Origin: Paenibacillus harenae
GTDB taxonomy: Bacteria; Bacillota; Bacilli; Paenibacillales; Paenibacillaceae
NCBI RefSeq assembly: GCF_030812415.1
Contig: NZ_JAUSST010000002.1
Span: 806,001-870,000, forward strand
Reading direction: 5' to 3'
Length of the DNA stretch: 64,000 nt
Under the pieces are notes generated by a model. The model had not been told where the DNA came from, did not search any database, and was given only the letters and a program-made list of their open reading frames with translations. Below are positions 16,700 through 25,522 of the stretch, one piece after another. A program made the translations under genes and the position numbers. Position 1 is the first letter of the stretch, and each line of letters opens with the position of its first letter.

Positions 16700-18478
16700 A
16701 TGATAAAAAAAATAGGGAACAAACTGGTCGAGCCGTTCAAACGCAGCATCAGGAACAAGCTGATCCTGACGATGATTTTGTTGGCGATCGTCCCGATTGC
16801 CGCCATAACGGGGCTTGCTGCCGACAACAGCCGTCAATCGATGGAAACGGAAGTGATAGCGACCAACCAATCCAATATGAAATGGACGGGCATATACGTC
16901 GGCGATCAGTTCGCGCAGTTGAACAATTTGATCTATAGTACCCTCATCAGTCCCCATCTTAGCGATTATTTGGCGAATGTGGAAGAGGGCAGCCCGTCAA
17001 CGCAATTCACCATACAGAAGAACCTGATCGAGACGTTGAACAATATGTTCTATTCCGCGGGTAATCAGGTCATCGGAGTGGAGATGTATTTGGCCGAGCC
17101 GAAGAAGATGTTTGTCATTAACGCCTCGCAAAACGATATCGAATCGGTATCTATCCAGCCGGAGCCGTTCCGGACTATGGCGGATAACAACCAGGACTTT
17201 ATGGTGCGGACAGACGAAGCGCGGCCCGATCAATTCCAGTTGATCAGAAGCATTAACCGCTTCGAGAATCAGGATAGGCTTGGCTATATATCCTTGCGGA
17301 TTCGCTGGTCGATGTTCGATCAGACGCTTGATTTGCTCGGACGCGGCGATCGGCAGCAGGTGCTTATTGTCGGCGGGGATGGGAAGGCGCTCTACTTGCC
17401 GGGCGAGCATAACGTGCCGGAACCCTCGTTGGAGCGCATTCGGCAAATGGATCAGGGGCAAGGCTATTTCAGTACGGATGATGAATATGTGTTCTACAAT
17501 ACGATCGATCCCGTCGGCCTGCGCCTCGTCAACATCATTCCGAGAAGTACGATTAACGCAAGCGCGCTTGCGACGATGCGATTCGGTTTCATCGTCGGAA
17601 CCATTTCCGCCATCGCAGCGATCGTCATGGCCGTATTTCTCGCTTGGCGTTTGGCTACCCCTATCGTATCGTTGGCAAGGTCGATGCAAGGGCTGGGGCT
17701 TATACGGGAGACGGAAGTTCCCATTAGCAATCGGGTGGACGAGATCGGTTTGCTTGAGACGAAGCTGAACAACATGTCGCTGCGAATCAAGGAGCATATT
17801 AAGAACGAATATAGCATTACGCTGGAGAAAAAAACGGCGGAGCTTAAAGCGCTGCAGGCCCAGATTAATCCGCATTTCCTGCAAAATACGCTGCAAATGA
17901 TCGGCAGCATGCTATTCACCAAGCAGCCCGCGGAATGTTATGCCGTGATTCGTTCGCTTAGCGAAATGTTCAGGTACGTCATTCGCGATCCGGATCAACT
18001 GGCAACGTTGAAATCCGAAATGGATCATCTCGACAATTATATGAAAATTCAACGGCAGCGCTTCGGCGCACGGCTCCAATATAAGGTGCAGCAGGATGAG
18101 TCGGCGCTTGCGTGTTCCATTCCTAAGCTTACGTTGCAGCCTATTGTCGAAAATGCTTTTTTCCATGGGCTGGATACGAAAATGGGAGACTGGCAGTTAA
18201 ATGTCGACGTCTACAAGGAAGAGAGCGCCGTGTTTATCCGCATCAAGGATAATGGCGTCGGAATGAGCGCGGATCGGCTGGCTCTTGTCAGGAGCAGGTT
18301 GAACGGACATAGCGGACAACCATGGACGGGCGGAAGCCGGATCGGCATTCAGAATGTCGCATCGCGAATCAGGCTGCATTTTGGCAAGGAAGGCCATATC
18401 GGGATTAATAGCGAGCCCGGAATAGGTACGACGGTAACGGTAAGCATGCCACTTGGCGGGGGTGTTGGTCTTGAATGA
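16700..18478 (+). CDS. Sensor histidine kinase, YesM type (extracellular sensor, HAMP, His_kinase/HATPase)
   Basis: A 592-residue membrane kinase. TM1 is at about 20-42, an extracellular Cache-like region of about 250 residues follows, TM2 is at about 298-322, then HAMP, the PF06580-type dimerisation block QAQINPHFLQNTL with the phospho-accepting H392, and an ATPase domain with ENAFFHG, DNGVGM and GIGLQN-like GIQNVASR. Kinases of this kind in Paenibacillus sense extracellular sugars, often with a binding protein. ATG at 16700 is preceded by AGGGGGCG. Stop and next start overlap (18471-18478). Partner is the AraC-type regulator directly downstream. Confidence 0.92.
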   Translation: MIKKIGNKLVEPFKRSIRNKLILTMILLAIVPIAAITGLAADNSRQSMETEVIATNQSNMKWTGIYVGDQFAQLNNLIYSTLISPHLSDYLANVEEGSPSTQFTIQKNLIETLNNMFYSAGNQVIGVEMYLAEPKKMFVINASQNDIESVSIQPEPFRTMADNNQDFMVRTDEARPDQFQLIRSINRFENQDRLGYISLRIRWSMFDQTLDLLGRGDRQQVLIVGGDGKALYLPGEHNVPEPSLERIRQMDQGQGYFSTDDEYVFYNTIDPVGLRLVNIIPRSTINASALATMRFGFIVGTISAIAAIVMAVFLAWRLATPIVSLARSMQGLGLIRETEVPISNRVDEIGLLETKLNNMSLRIKEHIKNEYSITLEKKTAELKALQAQINPHFLQNTLQMIGSMLFTKQPAECYAVIRSLSEMFRYVIRDPDQLATLKSEMDHLDNYMKIQRQRFGARLQYKVQQDESALACSIPKLTLQPIVENAFFHGLDTKMGDWQLNVDVYKEESAVFIRIKDNGVGMSADRLALVRSRLNGHSGQPWTGGSRIGIQNVASRIRLHFGKEGHIGINSEPGIGTTVTVSMPLGGGVGLE

Positions 18479-19550
18479 TCGTATTAAAGTGCTGCTCGTA
18501 GACGATGAGGCCTGGACACGGGATATCGTGAAGACGTTCGGCGATTGGGATTCGCTAAACATGGTGATTATCGGAGAAGCGGATGACGGCATGGAGGCGT
18601 TGAAGCTCGTCGAGGAGCTTGAGCCGCAGGTGGTTATTACGGATATGCGCATGCCCGGCGTCGACGGCGTAAGATTGCTTGAGGTGCTTAACAAGCGATT
18701 TCCCGACATCAAATCGGTTGTGGTCAGCGGCTACGATGATTTTCAATATGCGAAGCATGCGGTGCGTTTTCAAGCTGTCGATTATTTGCTGAAGCCGGTG
18801 GATCCGGCAGAGCTCAATGCGGCGCTGCTTAAATGCAAGGAACAGGTGGAAGGGGCACAGATGAGTTTGGACGTTCTGGGACTAGACGTCGACGTATCGT
18901 ACCTGCTGTCCCCTTTCAAGTCTCGGCTGCGCAGCTATTACAACGAGCTTAACCATGAAGGGGTCGAGACGGTGCTGAACCAACTGCGGGCAGAGCTGGA
19001 TTCGAAAGTTGCGAAAGCGGTCATGAAATCATCTAAGCTGGAGCAGGTTGCGCAAGAGCTGCTGCTGTTGCTTAAGGAACTGATGGATGTCAATTCACAG
19101 AGCGCGGACAGCCTGAAGTTTTCTTATGAATCCAGCACGTTCGCGTCGCCTGGCGGGACGACGGCCTTTTTGCGCGTGTGTTATGGGCATATGCTTGATC
19201 AATTGATCAATATGCGGAAATTCAAGAACAAGCTTAACCTGGAGGAAGTTCGTAAATTTATGGACACTCATTATGCGGAGCCGATTACGCTTGAGCAGCT
19301 CGCACGAAGCTTCTATGTGAGCAAGGAATACTTAAGCAAATCGTTCAAGCAGGAATATAGGCAAAACATTACCGACTATTTGCTGAATTTACGGATGGTG
19401 AAGGCGAAGGAATGGCTGCTTGACGAAAGCATTCCGATTAAAGCAATCGCGGAAATGGCGGGTTATGAGGACGTGACTTATTTCTACCGGGTATTCAAAA
19501 AGCACTTCGGCATCGCTCCGGGCGAAATGCGCAAAAACAGCGAGGTTTAA
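18471..19550 (+). CDS. AraC-type response regulator, YesN type
   Basis: A 359-residue regulator. The receiver domain (about 5-120) has the acidic pair in LLVDDE, phospho-acceptor D58 in VITDMRMPG, and the conserved Lys in LLKPVDP. A linker of about 140 residues follows, then two AraC-type helix-turn-helix motifs at about 260-355 (LEQLARSFYVSKEYLSKSFKQ and IKAIAEMAGYEDVTYFYRVFKKHFG). The TTG at 18471 has GGGGG nine bases upstream and overlaps the kinase stop; TTG or GTG codons at 18453-18465 are alternatives. It probably activates the GH30 and ABC-transporter promoters through the TCCAAT box pairs. Confidence 0.9.
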   Translation: MNDRIKVLLVDDEAWTRDIVKTFGDWDSLNMVIIGEADDGMEALKLVEELEPQVVITDMRMPGVDGVRLLEVLNKRFPDIKSVVVSGYDDFQYAKHAVRFQAVDYLLKPVDPAELNAALLKCKEQVEGAQMSLDVLGLDVDVSYLLSPFKSRLRSYYNELNHEGVETVLNQLRAELDSKVAKAVMKSSKLEQVAQELLLLLKELMDVNSQSADSLKFSYESSTFASPGGTTAFLRVCYGHMLDQLINMRKFKNKLNLEEVRKFMDTHYAEPITLEQLARSFYVSKEYLSKSFKQEYRQNITDYLLNLRMVKAKEWLLDESIPIKAIAEMAGYEDVTYFYRVFKKHFGIAPGEMRKNSEV

Positions 19551-19555
19551 AATTG

Positions 19556-19611
19556 TCCAATCAAAAAGCATAATTCCGTCCAATTAAACGCTTTCATCAT
19601 TCAGTTACACT
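19556..19611 (+). promoter_or_regulatory. Promoter of the ABC sugar transporter operon with two TCCAAT activator boxes
   Basis: TCCAAT at 19556-19561 and 19579-19584 (23 bases apart), then TACACT at 19606-19611 as likely -10, 27 bases after the start of the second box. Spacing is identical to the GH30 promoter at 15094-15149. TTACACTAAAC (19605-19615) also recurs at 15174-15184. Confidence 0.7.
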
Positions 19612-19655
19612 AAACACGTAAACAAAACAAGACGATTATTGGGAGGTCGCTACAG

Positions 19656-20948
19656 ATGAGAAAAACGGTAAAAGGCATGCTGATTACCGCGCTTGCGGTC
19701 ACGCTTCTGGCAGGCTGCGGAAGTAATGAGGGCAGCAATAGCGAGTCGGAAGGAACGTCAGGCGGCGAAGCGAAGAGCGTCAAACTCAAACTGTTTATTG
19801 CGCAGCCGCGGCTTAAGGAGCATTACGACAAATTCATCAATGATTTTGTTGCCAAACAAAAGGCCGACAAGAACATCGAGGTGTCGGTACAGCTTGAAAT
19901 GCCTACAGCCGACAATGCAGCCCAAATATTGAAAACGCGTCTTGCATCCAACGACGCTCCGGATATTTTCGCGCTGCATGCGATCAATGAAATTCCGACG
20001 TATTATAAAGCGGGCTACCTGGAGGATTTAACCGATCAGCCTTTCGTAGGCAAGCTGCTTGACAGCGTCAAGCCTGCGGTAACGACAACGGACGGCAAGG
20101 TCGTGGCTGTTCCGCTGGAAACGTTGTCTTGGGGTTACCTGTACAACAAAAAGATTTTCGGCGATCTCGGGCTAACGCCTCCGGCTACGCTGACAGAAAT
20201 GAAAGCGGTTGTCGAGAAGCTGAAGGATAACAAAATTACGCCGTTTGAATTGGCCTATAAGGAAGCATGGGTTCCGCAATTGATTCTTCCTCTCGCGGCC
20301 GGTGCGATGATCAATACCGAAAATCCGGATTTCATTGAGCGGATGAACAAGGATGAAGGCTCTTTTACAGAGATCAAATCGGCAATGTTCGACGTATTCG
20401 ACCTGATCAACAGCAATGGAACGGAGCGTGCTACGGAGGTTGGCGCGGACGATGGAGCGGCGGCATTCGCGGCAGGCAAAGCGGCTATGTGGCTGCAAGG
20501 TCCTTGGTATGCGGAAACGATTCTCAAATCCAACCCTGACATCGAATTCGGCGTAGCTCCCCTGCCAATAAACGATAACGAAAAAGCGACGATGATTAAC
20601 TTGAGCGCTTCCACTTCTCTAGCGGTTTCCAAAACGAGCAAAAACAAAGAGGTGGCTCTCGATTTCATCAATTATGTATTGGATGACCAGGCTTCCAACG
20701 ATTTCTTCCAAGCTTTGAAGTTTAATCCGATTGCAACGGTTCATACGTATGACAGCTATCCATGGGTGAACGATGCTACCGATTACGTGAAAGAGGGCAA
20801 ATCGTATCAGGATCCTGCTATTCCGCAAGCGGTCAAGGATGAGGTAGGAAAAGGGCTGCAATCGTATTATGCCGGACAAATTTCTCAAGACGATGTCATT
20901 ACGGCGCTTGATAAAGCGTGGAAATCGTTCAATAAAGTAAATAAATAA
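19656..20948 (+). CDS. ABC transporter sugar-binding lipoprotein (family 1 extracellular solute-binding protein)
   Basis: A 430-residue lipoprotein. Signal peptide with lipobox LLAGC (Cys at about 21), then a Gly/Ser/Glu-rich linker and the two-lobed binding fold: APDIFALH, VVAVPLETLSWGYLYNKKIF, AAFAAGKAAMWLQGPW and the C-terminal helix region are typical of MalE/UgpB-like proteins. It captures an oligosaccharide at the cell surface for the two permeases downstream. GGGAGGT precedes the ATG. A hairpin without T-run after the gene may stabilise its mRNA relative to the permease part. Confidence 0.92.
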   Translation: MRKTVKGMLITALAVTLLAGCGSNEGSNSESEGTSGGEAKSVKLKLFIAQPRLKEHYDKFINDFVAKQKADKNIEVSVQLEMPTADNAAQILKTRLASNDAPDIFALHAINEIPTYYKAGYLEDLTDQPFVGKLLDSVKPAVTTTDGKVVAVPLETLSWGYLYNKKIFGDLGLTPPATLTEMKAVVEKLKDNKITPFELAYKEAWVPQLILPLAAGAMINTENPDFIERMNKDEGSFTEIKSAMFDVFDLINSNGTERATEVGADDGAAAFAAGKAAMWLQGPWYAETILKSNPDIEFGVAPLPINDNEKATMINLSASTSLAVSKTSKNKEVALDFINYVLDDQASNDFFQALKFNPIATVHTYDSYPWVNDATDYVKEGKSYQDPAIPQAVKDEVGKGLQSYYAGQISQDDVITALDKAWKSFNKVNK

Positions 20949-20970
20949 AAACGGATATCCGGGCATGGCG

Positions 20971-20986
20971 GGAGCGCAAGCTCCCG
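20971..20986 (+). other. Intercistronic hairpin between binding protein and permease genes
   Basis: GGGAGC-GCAA-GCTCCC forms a tight stem with a GCAA tetraloop, without a following T-run. Such stems after the first gene of sugar ABC operons commonly protect the upstream message from 3' decay, giving more binding protein than permease. Confidence 0.55.
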
Positions 20987-21033
20987 GTCTGGCCGATACG
21001 CTGACAGATTATCATAGGGAGGGGGCGTAACCG

Positions 21034-21918
21034 ATGCTCGCCAAAGGCTTTCGAAAATATGCAATATTTATATCGTTTATCGCGCCAGCATTTGTTTTGT
21101 ATGCCGCTTTCCTATTAATCCCGACGATCGGCGGGATGTTCTACAGCTTTACCGATTGGAACGGGCTGAATCCGGACTACGATTTCATTGGACTTGGAAA
21201 TTTCGTGGAAGCGCTTAAAGAGGATCCTGACTTTATACATTCGCTGCTCTTCACGCTTAAATACGTATTGTTTATGGTCGTTCTGCAAAATGTGTTCGCG
21301 CTTGGACTCGCCGTACTCATCGAGACTCGGGCGCGCAGCAAAGGATTTTTCCGTACGATCTTCTTTATGCCGAATATGATCAGTACGATTATTAGCGCGT
21401 TTATGTGGACCTTCGTGTTCGCGCAGGTGCTGCCGCAATTGGCGGAGAAAACGGGCATCGCCTTTTTCGGCCAATCCTGGATCGGCAATCCGGACGTATC
21501 GTTTTTCTCCATTCTTATCGTATCCTTGTGGAACGGCGTAGGTTATATGATGATTATTTATTTGGCGGGATTGCAAGGCGTTCCGCAAAGCTTAAGGGAG
21601 GCGTCCGTTATCGACGGAGCAACGCCATTCCAGACGTTCCGCAACGTCACTCTGCCGATGATTACGCACGCCATCACGATTTGTTTCTTCTTGACGCTTA
21701 ACGGCGCGTTCAAAGTATTCGAGGCGGTATACGGTCTTACTGGCGGCGGTCCGGGCCGAAGCACGCAAGTCATTACGATGAATATTTACGAGGAGGCGTT
21801 CTCGAACAATTTCCGCTACGGTTATGCAAGCGCCAAATCCGTTATTTTGTTCATGATCATTCTGATTTTCACATTCATACAAATTCAGGTTATGAAAAAA
21901 CGGGAGGTGGAGGCATGA
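21034..21918 (+). CDS. ABC sugar transporter permease 1 (MalF/UgpA type)
   Basis: A 294-residue membrane protein with six hydrophobic helices. The EAA loop is visible at about 185-205 (LREASVIDGATPFQTFRNVTLP). The first periplasmic part begins FYSFTDWNG, typical of carbohydrate-uptake CUT1 permeases. GGGAGGGGGCG precedes the ATG. Its end overlaps the second permease start by four bases (ATGA). No ATPase gene is in the operon; CUT1 systems usually share a MsmK-like ATPase encoded elsewhere. Confidence 0.92.
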   Translation: MLAKGFRKYAIFISFIAPAFVLYAAFLLIPTIGGMFYSFTDWNGLNPDYDFIGLGNFVEALKEDPDFIHSLLFTLKYVLFMVVLQNVFALGLAVLIETRARSKGFFRTIFFMPNMISTIISAFMWTFVFAQVLPQLAEKTGIAFFGQSWIGNPDVSFFSILIVSLWNGVGYMMIIYLAGLQGVPQSLREASVIDGATPFQTFRNVTLPMITHAITICFFLTLNGAFKVFEAVYGLTGGGPGRSTQVITMNIYEEAFSNNFRYGYASAKSVILFMIILIFTFIQIQVMKKREVEA

Positions 21919-22742
21919 GACAGAAAAAATCGACATCGCTGCTCGTTGGCATTCTGCTCGCAATCGCCGCTGCTATCTCCTTCTTCCCTATTTATTTGGC
22001 CATTATCAACTCGTTCAAGACGCAGGGAGATATGTTCCGCTCGTTTATTTCTCTGCCAACCCAAATTAGCTTTGACAACTATGCGCAGGCTTTTGATAAA
22101 ATCAACTTGTTAGGCAGCACATTCAATTCGGTCGTCATTTCGGTTCTGGGCATCGGCGGCATCGTGTTATGCGCCTCGCTTGCCGGCTATAAACTATCGC
22201 GAACGAGCGAATTGCTGAGCCAGATTATATTCTTTCTGTTCATCGCGTCCATGCTTGTTCCGTTCCATTCGATTATGATTCCGCTCACCAGGATGGCCAA
22301 AACGTTATCCGTGCAAGGCAGCACCTACGGTCTGGCGGTTGTTTATATCGGACTCGGCGTCAATATGGCGATATTCCTCTACCACGGCTTCGTGAAATCG
22401 ATTCCCCGCGAGCTGGAGGAAGCGGCGCAAATGGATGGCTGCAACGAATACCAGACGTTTTTCCGAATTATTTTTCCGTTGCTTGTGCCGATTACGGTTA
22501 CGATCGCCATTCTCGATTTTCTCTGGATCTGGAACGACTTCCTGCTGCCGCTGCTGATGCTGACGGACTCGGCGGACTTTACGCTTATTTTGTCTACGAA
22601 TACGCTGTTCGGCGAATACAACAAGGACTGGTCGTTAATTTTGTCCGCCCTCGTGCTGACAGCTATCCCGGTCATCATTATCTATGCGTTCTTCCAGCGC
22701 TTTATTATGCACGGCATTGCCGAAGGCGCGGTCAAAGGCTAA
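21915..22742 (+). CDS. ABC sugar transporter permease 2 (MalG/UgpE type)
   Basis: A 275-residue membrane protein with six helices and an EAA loop at about 165-185 (RELEEAAQMDGCNEYQTFFRIIFP). It pairs with the preceding permease, with which it shares an ATGA overlap, to form the membrane channel of a CUT1 importer. GGGAGGTGGAGG lies within the end of the upstream gene and serves as its binding site. The GH42 gene follows after 18 bases. Confidence 0.92.
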   Translation: MRQKKSTSLLVGILLAIAAAISFFPIYLAIINSFKTQGDMFRSFISLPTQISFDNYAQAFDKINLLGSTFNSVVISVLGIGGIVLCASLAGYKLSRTSELLSQIIFFLFIASMLVPFHSIMIPLTRMAKTLSVQGSTYGLAVVYIGLGVNMAIFLYHGFVKSIPRELEEAAQMDGCNEYQTFFRIIFPLLVPITVTIAILDFLWIWNDFLLPLLMLTDSADFTLILSTNTLFGEYNKDWSLILSALVLTAIPVIIIYAFFQRFIMHGIAEGAVKG

Positions 22743-22760
22743 CCAAAGGAGCGAGTCCGA

Positions 22761-24755
22761 TTGGATAAATTATTGTACGGCGTTGCTTATTACGATGAAT
22801 ACATGCCTTACGAAAGGCTTGCCGAGGACATCCGGATGATGAAGGAAGCGGGCATTAATGTAGTCCGCATCGCCGAGTCTACCTGGAGCACGCATGAGCC
22901 GCAAAACGGGGTGTTTGATTTCAGTTCGGTCGACCGCGTGCTGGATGCGATGCACGATGCTGGCATTCATGTTATCGTTGGAACGCCGACTTATGCGGTT
23001 CCGACCTGGATGGTCAAGGAGCATCCGGAGGTACTGGCAGAGACGCCGCGCGGACCAGGCAAATACGGAGCAAGGCAAATTATGGACATTACGAATCCAA
23101 CCTATTTGTTCTACGCGGAGCGCATCATTCGCAAGCTCATTTCGCGCGTTGCCGCCCATCCCGCCGTAATCGGCTATCAGATGGACAATGAAACGAAGCA
23201 TTACGACACGGCAGGCGCGAATGTCCAGCTTCGGTTCGTTAAATACATGCGCGATACTTACGGCGATCTCGATGCAATCAACAAACGCTTCGGACTGGAC
23301 TATTGGAGCAATCGGATTAACAGCTGGGAGGACTTCCCTTCCGTGGTTGGCACGATTAACGGCAGCCTCGGAGCCGAATTCGCCAAGTTTCAGCGCCTGC
23401 TCGTTAACGAATTTCTGGCATGGCAGGTGTCGCTCGTCAATGAATACAAGCGGCTCGGGCAATTCGTCACGCAAAACTTCGATTTTGAATGGCGCGGCCA
23501 TTCGTTTGGCGTCCAGCCGTCGGTGGACCATTTTGCGGCGTCGGAGCCGTTCGATATCGCGGGCGTGGACATTTATCATCCATCGCAGGATAAGCTGACG
23601 GGAATTGAAATCGCCTTCGGCGGGGATATGACGCGTTCTCTCAAGCATAGCAACTACCTGGTGTTAGAAACGCAAGCGCAAGCATTCCCTAACTGGACGC
23701 CCTATCCAGGCCAGCTTCGCCAGTTGGCGTTCAGCCATTTGGCTTCGGGAGCGAATATGGTCGCTTATTGGCATTGGCATTCCATTCACAATTCGATCGA
23801 GACGTATTGGAAAGGCTTGCTCAGCCATGATCTTGGTCCTAACCCTGTATATAATGAGGCGAAGACGATCGGCGCCGATTTCCAGCGTTTAAGCGCCGAG
23901 CTTGTCAATTTGCGCAAAACGAACAAAGTGGCGATGCTCGTCAGCAATGAAGCGCTGACGGCAATGGAATGGTTCAAGCTTCCTGACGGCAAACTGTACA
24001 ATGATGTGGTGCGCGCGCTCTATGACGAGCTGTACAAGCTTAATGTGGAAATCGATTTTATTTCGCCTTCCAGCGCCGATCTTGACCGTTACAAGCTTAT
24101 CATAGTTCCCGCATTGTATGCAGCACCGGATAATTGCTTGCGGCGGATGAACGAATATGTGAAAAGAGGCGGTCACGTCGTTTATTCGTTCAAAAGCGGC
24201 TTTGCCGATGAAACCGTTAAAGTGCGCCATTCGCTGCAGCCCGGCATTATTCAGGAAGCTTGCGGCGTCACGTACAATATGTTCATCGCTCCTGATCAAG
24301 TTGGGCTGCGAGGTCCGATTGTAGCCGAGGGCGAATCGCCGGCAGTAGAGTCATGGATGGAACTTCTGACGCCCGGGTCGGCGGAGGTGCTTGCTTGGTA
24401 TGACCATAAGCAGTGGGGAGAATATGCGGCCATTACGCGCAATCGATACGGCTCCGGTACTGCGACCTATATCGGATGTTTGCCTGACGCCGCCATTATC
24501 CGCAAAGTGTTGGCAGGAGCCGTACGGGAAGCTGGGGTTTGGGAGACCGCGCAGGAGTTGTCATTCCCTATTATTATCCGTTCCGGCATCAATGAAGCGG
24601 GCAAGCAGATACGCTATTATTTCAACTATTCAGGCGATCAGACGGAAATTCGTTATCCGCATGGCGACGGAGTAGAACTGTTGTCGGGAATCGTTGTCAG
24701 GGCCGGCGACACGGTCATGCTCCCGGCGTGGGGCGTCGCCATAATCAAAGCATAA
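22761..24755 (+). CDS. Beta-galactosidase, glycoside hydrolase family 42
   Basis: A 664-residue cytoplasmic enzyme. Catalytic TIM barrel at about 1-370 with the family start YGVAYYDEYMP, E144 in QMDNETKHY as acid/base and E303 in VLETQAQAFPNWTPYPGQLR as nucleophile; then a trimerisation domain (about 390-590, LIIVPALYAAPD, GGHVVYSFKSG) and a small C-terminal beta domain. GH42 enzymes usually hydrolyse terminal beta-galactose from plant-derived oligosaccharides. TTG start at 22761, preceded by AAAGGAG. Last gene of the sugar operon, followed by a strong terminator. Confidence 0.92.
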   Translation: MDKLLYGVAYYDEYMPYERLAEDIRMMKEAGINVVRIAESTWSTHEPQNGVFDFSSVDRVLDAMHDAGIHVIVGTPTYAVPTWMVKEHPEVLAETPRGPGKYGARQIMDITNPTYLFYAERIIRKLISRVAAHPAVIGYQMDNETKHYDTAGANVQLRFVKYMRDTYGDLDAINKRFGLDYWSNRINSWEDFPSVVGTINGSLGAEFAKFQRLLVNEFLAWQVSLVNEYKRLGQFVTQNFDFEWRGHSFGVQPSVDHFAASEPFDIAGVDIYHPSQDKLTGIEIAFGGDMTRSLKHSNYLVLETQAQAFPNWTPYPGQLRQLAFSHLASGANMVAYWHWHSIHNSIETYWKGLLSHDLGPNPVYNEAKTIGADFQRLSAELVNLRKTNKVAMLVSNEALTAMEWFKLPDGKLYNDVVRALYDELYKLNVEIDFISPSSADLDRYKLIIVPALYAAPDNCLRRMNEYVKRGGHVVYSFKSGFADETVKVRHSLQPGIIQEACGVTYNMFIAPDQVGLRGPIVAEGESPAVESWMELLTPGSAEVLAWYDHKQWGEYAAITRNRYGSGTATYIGCLPDAAIIRKVLAGAVREAGVWETAQELSFPIIIRSGINEAGKQIRYYFNYSGDQTEIRYPHGDGVELLSGIVVRAGDTVMLPAWGVAIIKA

Positions 24756-24770
24756 CGGGCGCCCGAATAG

Positions 24771-24822
24771 AAAAAGCATCTTCAGACGGCGCACCGGCGC
24801 CGTGGAGATGCTTTTTCTTTTC
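24771..24822 (+). terminator. Intrinsic terminator after the GH42 gene
   Basis: AAAAAGCATCT and AGATGCTTTTT form the outer stem, ACGGCGC and GCGCCGT the inner stem, followed by CTTTTC. It ends the ABC-GH42 operon. Confidence 0.9.
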
Positions 24823-24881
24823 GCAAGTACAACGTTTGCTGGAATACTTCGTGTTCGTGCGGCAAGGCGTATGAAAATAAA

Positions 24882-24902
24882 ACCCGGCCGAGGCGGCCGG
24901 GT
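24882..24902 (-). terminator. Hairpin, likely terminator of the spo0E-like gene
   Basis: ACCCGGCC-GAG-GCGGCCGGGT (24883-24902). On the minus strand, downstream of the spo0E-like stop at 24916, the stem is followed by TTTTATTTTC, a good T-rich tail. Confidence 0.8.
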
Positions 24903-24915
24903 AAGAAAATGCGCT

Positions 24916-25110
24916 TTAGTAACATAACGTATCGTGATTATCTGTTTTTTGGATCCTGGAGACACAATTGGTGTACTCCATCAGCTTTTTGTCGAGCTCT
25001 TGGCTTATCTGTATAACGACGCTGTCCGTAAAGCTATTGGATACTCCAAACACACGAACCATCTCTGTTCTCAACGCCTCAATCTGTTGTTGACAAACAC
25101 AGTTATGCAT
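24916..25110 (-). CDS. Aspartyl-phosphate phosphatase, Spo0E family
   Basis: A 64-residue protein. The family core is visible: IEALRTEMVRVFG at about 10-22 and the second helix with SQELDKKLMEY at about 36-46. Spo0E-type phosphatases dephosphorylate Spo0A~P and so hold back sporulation. AGGAGG lies about ten bases before the ATG at 25110. A minus-strand promoter TTGTCA (25195-25190) and TAAAAT (25172-25167), 17 bases apart, lies upstream. It stands alone and is divergent from the YolD-like gene. Confidence 0.88.
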   Translation of the reverse strand: MHNCVCQQQIEALRTEMVRVFGVSNSFTDSVVIQISQELDKKLMEYTNCVSRIQKTDNHDTLCY

Positions 25111-25166
25111 TTAAAGTGTCCTCCTACGTATGCCCAAGATGTAACTGTTAGGCTAAAGCATACATC

Positions 25167-25195
25167 ATTTTACTGTAAATTCCCTTCTTTGACAA
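25167..25195 (-). promoter_or_regulatory. Promoter of the spo0E-like gene
   Basis: On the minus strand TTGTCA at 25195-25190 and TAAAAT at 25172-25167 with a 17-base spacer. The remaining part of this gap (25196-25522) contains an inverted repeat AGGACCC...GGGTC-TGTCCT (about 25250-25279) without a T-run, and no gene that I can support. Confidence 0.6.
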
Positions 25196-25522
25196 TTGGG
25201 TCGCGGCAAAAAGGGACATGAGTACGAAGAAATCGGAATTTGAACGGCAGAGGACCCACATTGCTGCGGGTCTGTCCTAGCTCTATGATCAACTGTGGGG
25301 TTGATAGCACTAGTATACGATCCGAATCTTAACGTTTCCTTAAAAAACAGTGTCCATGCGTTGAACTATTCTGATAATTTTCAAGGAGACGCCGATCGTC
25401 ATGTCAAGAAATTGTGTCATTTTTGTTAAAATCGTTGTGGTAACCGTCGCCTTTTCATGGTAACGTTAATGTTTCTGAACAACTGATAATAAGCGGGTTA
25501 TCGCATAGCGGGAGGGCATAAA

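Noticed and set aside
25250..25280. Inverted repeat AGGACCC...GGGTCTGTCCT as a terminator
   Set aside because: It has no T-run on either strand and no gene ends just before it; left as an unexplained stem.
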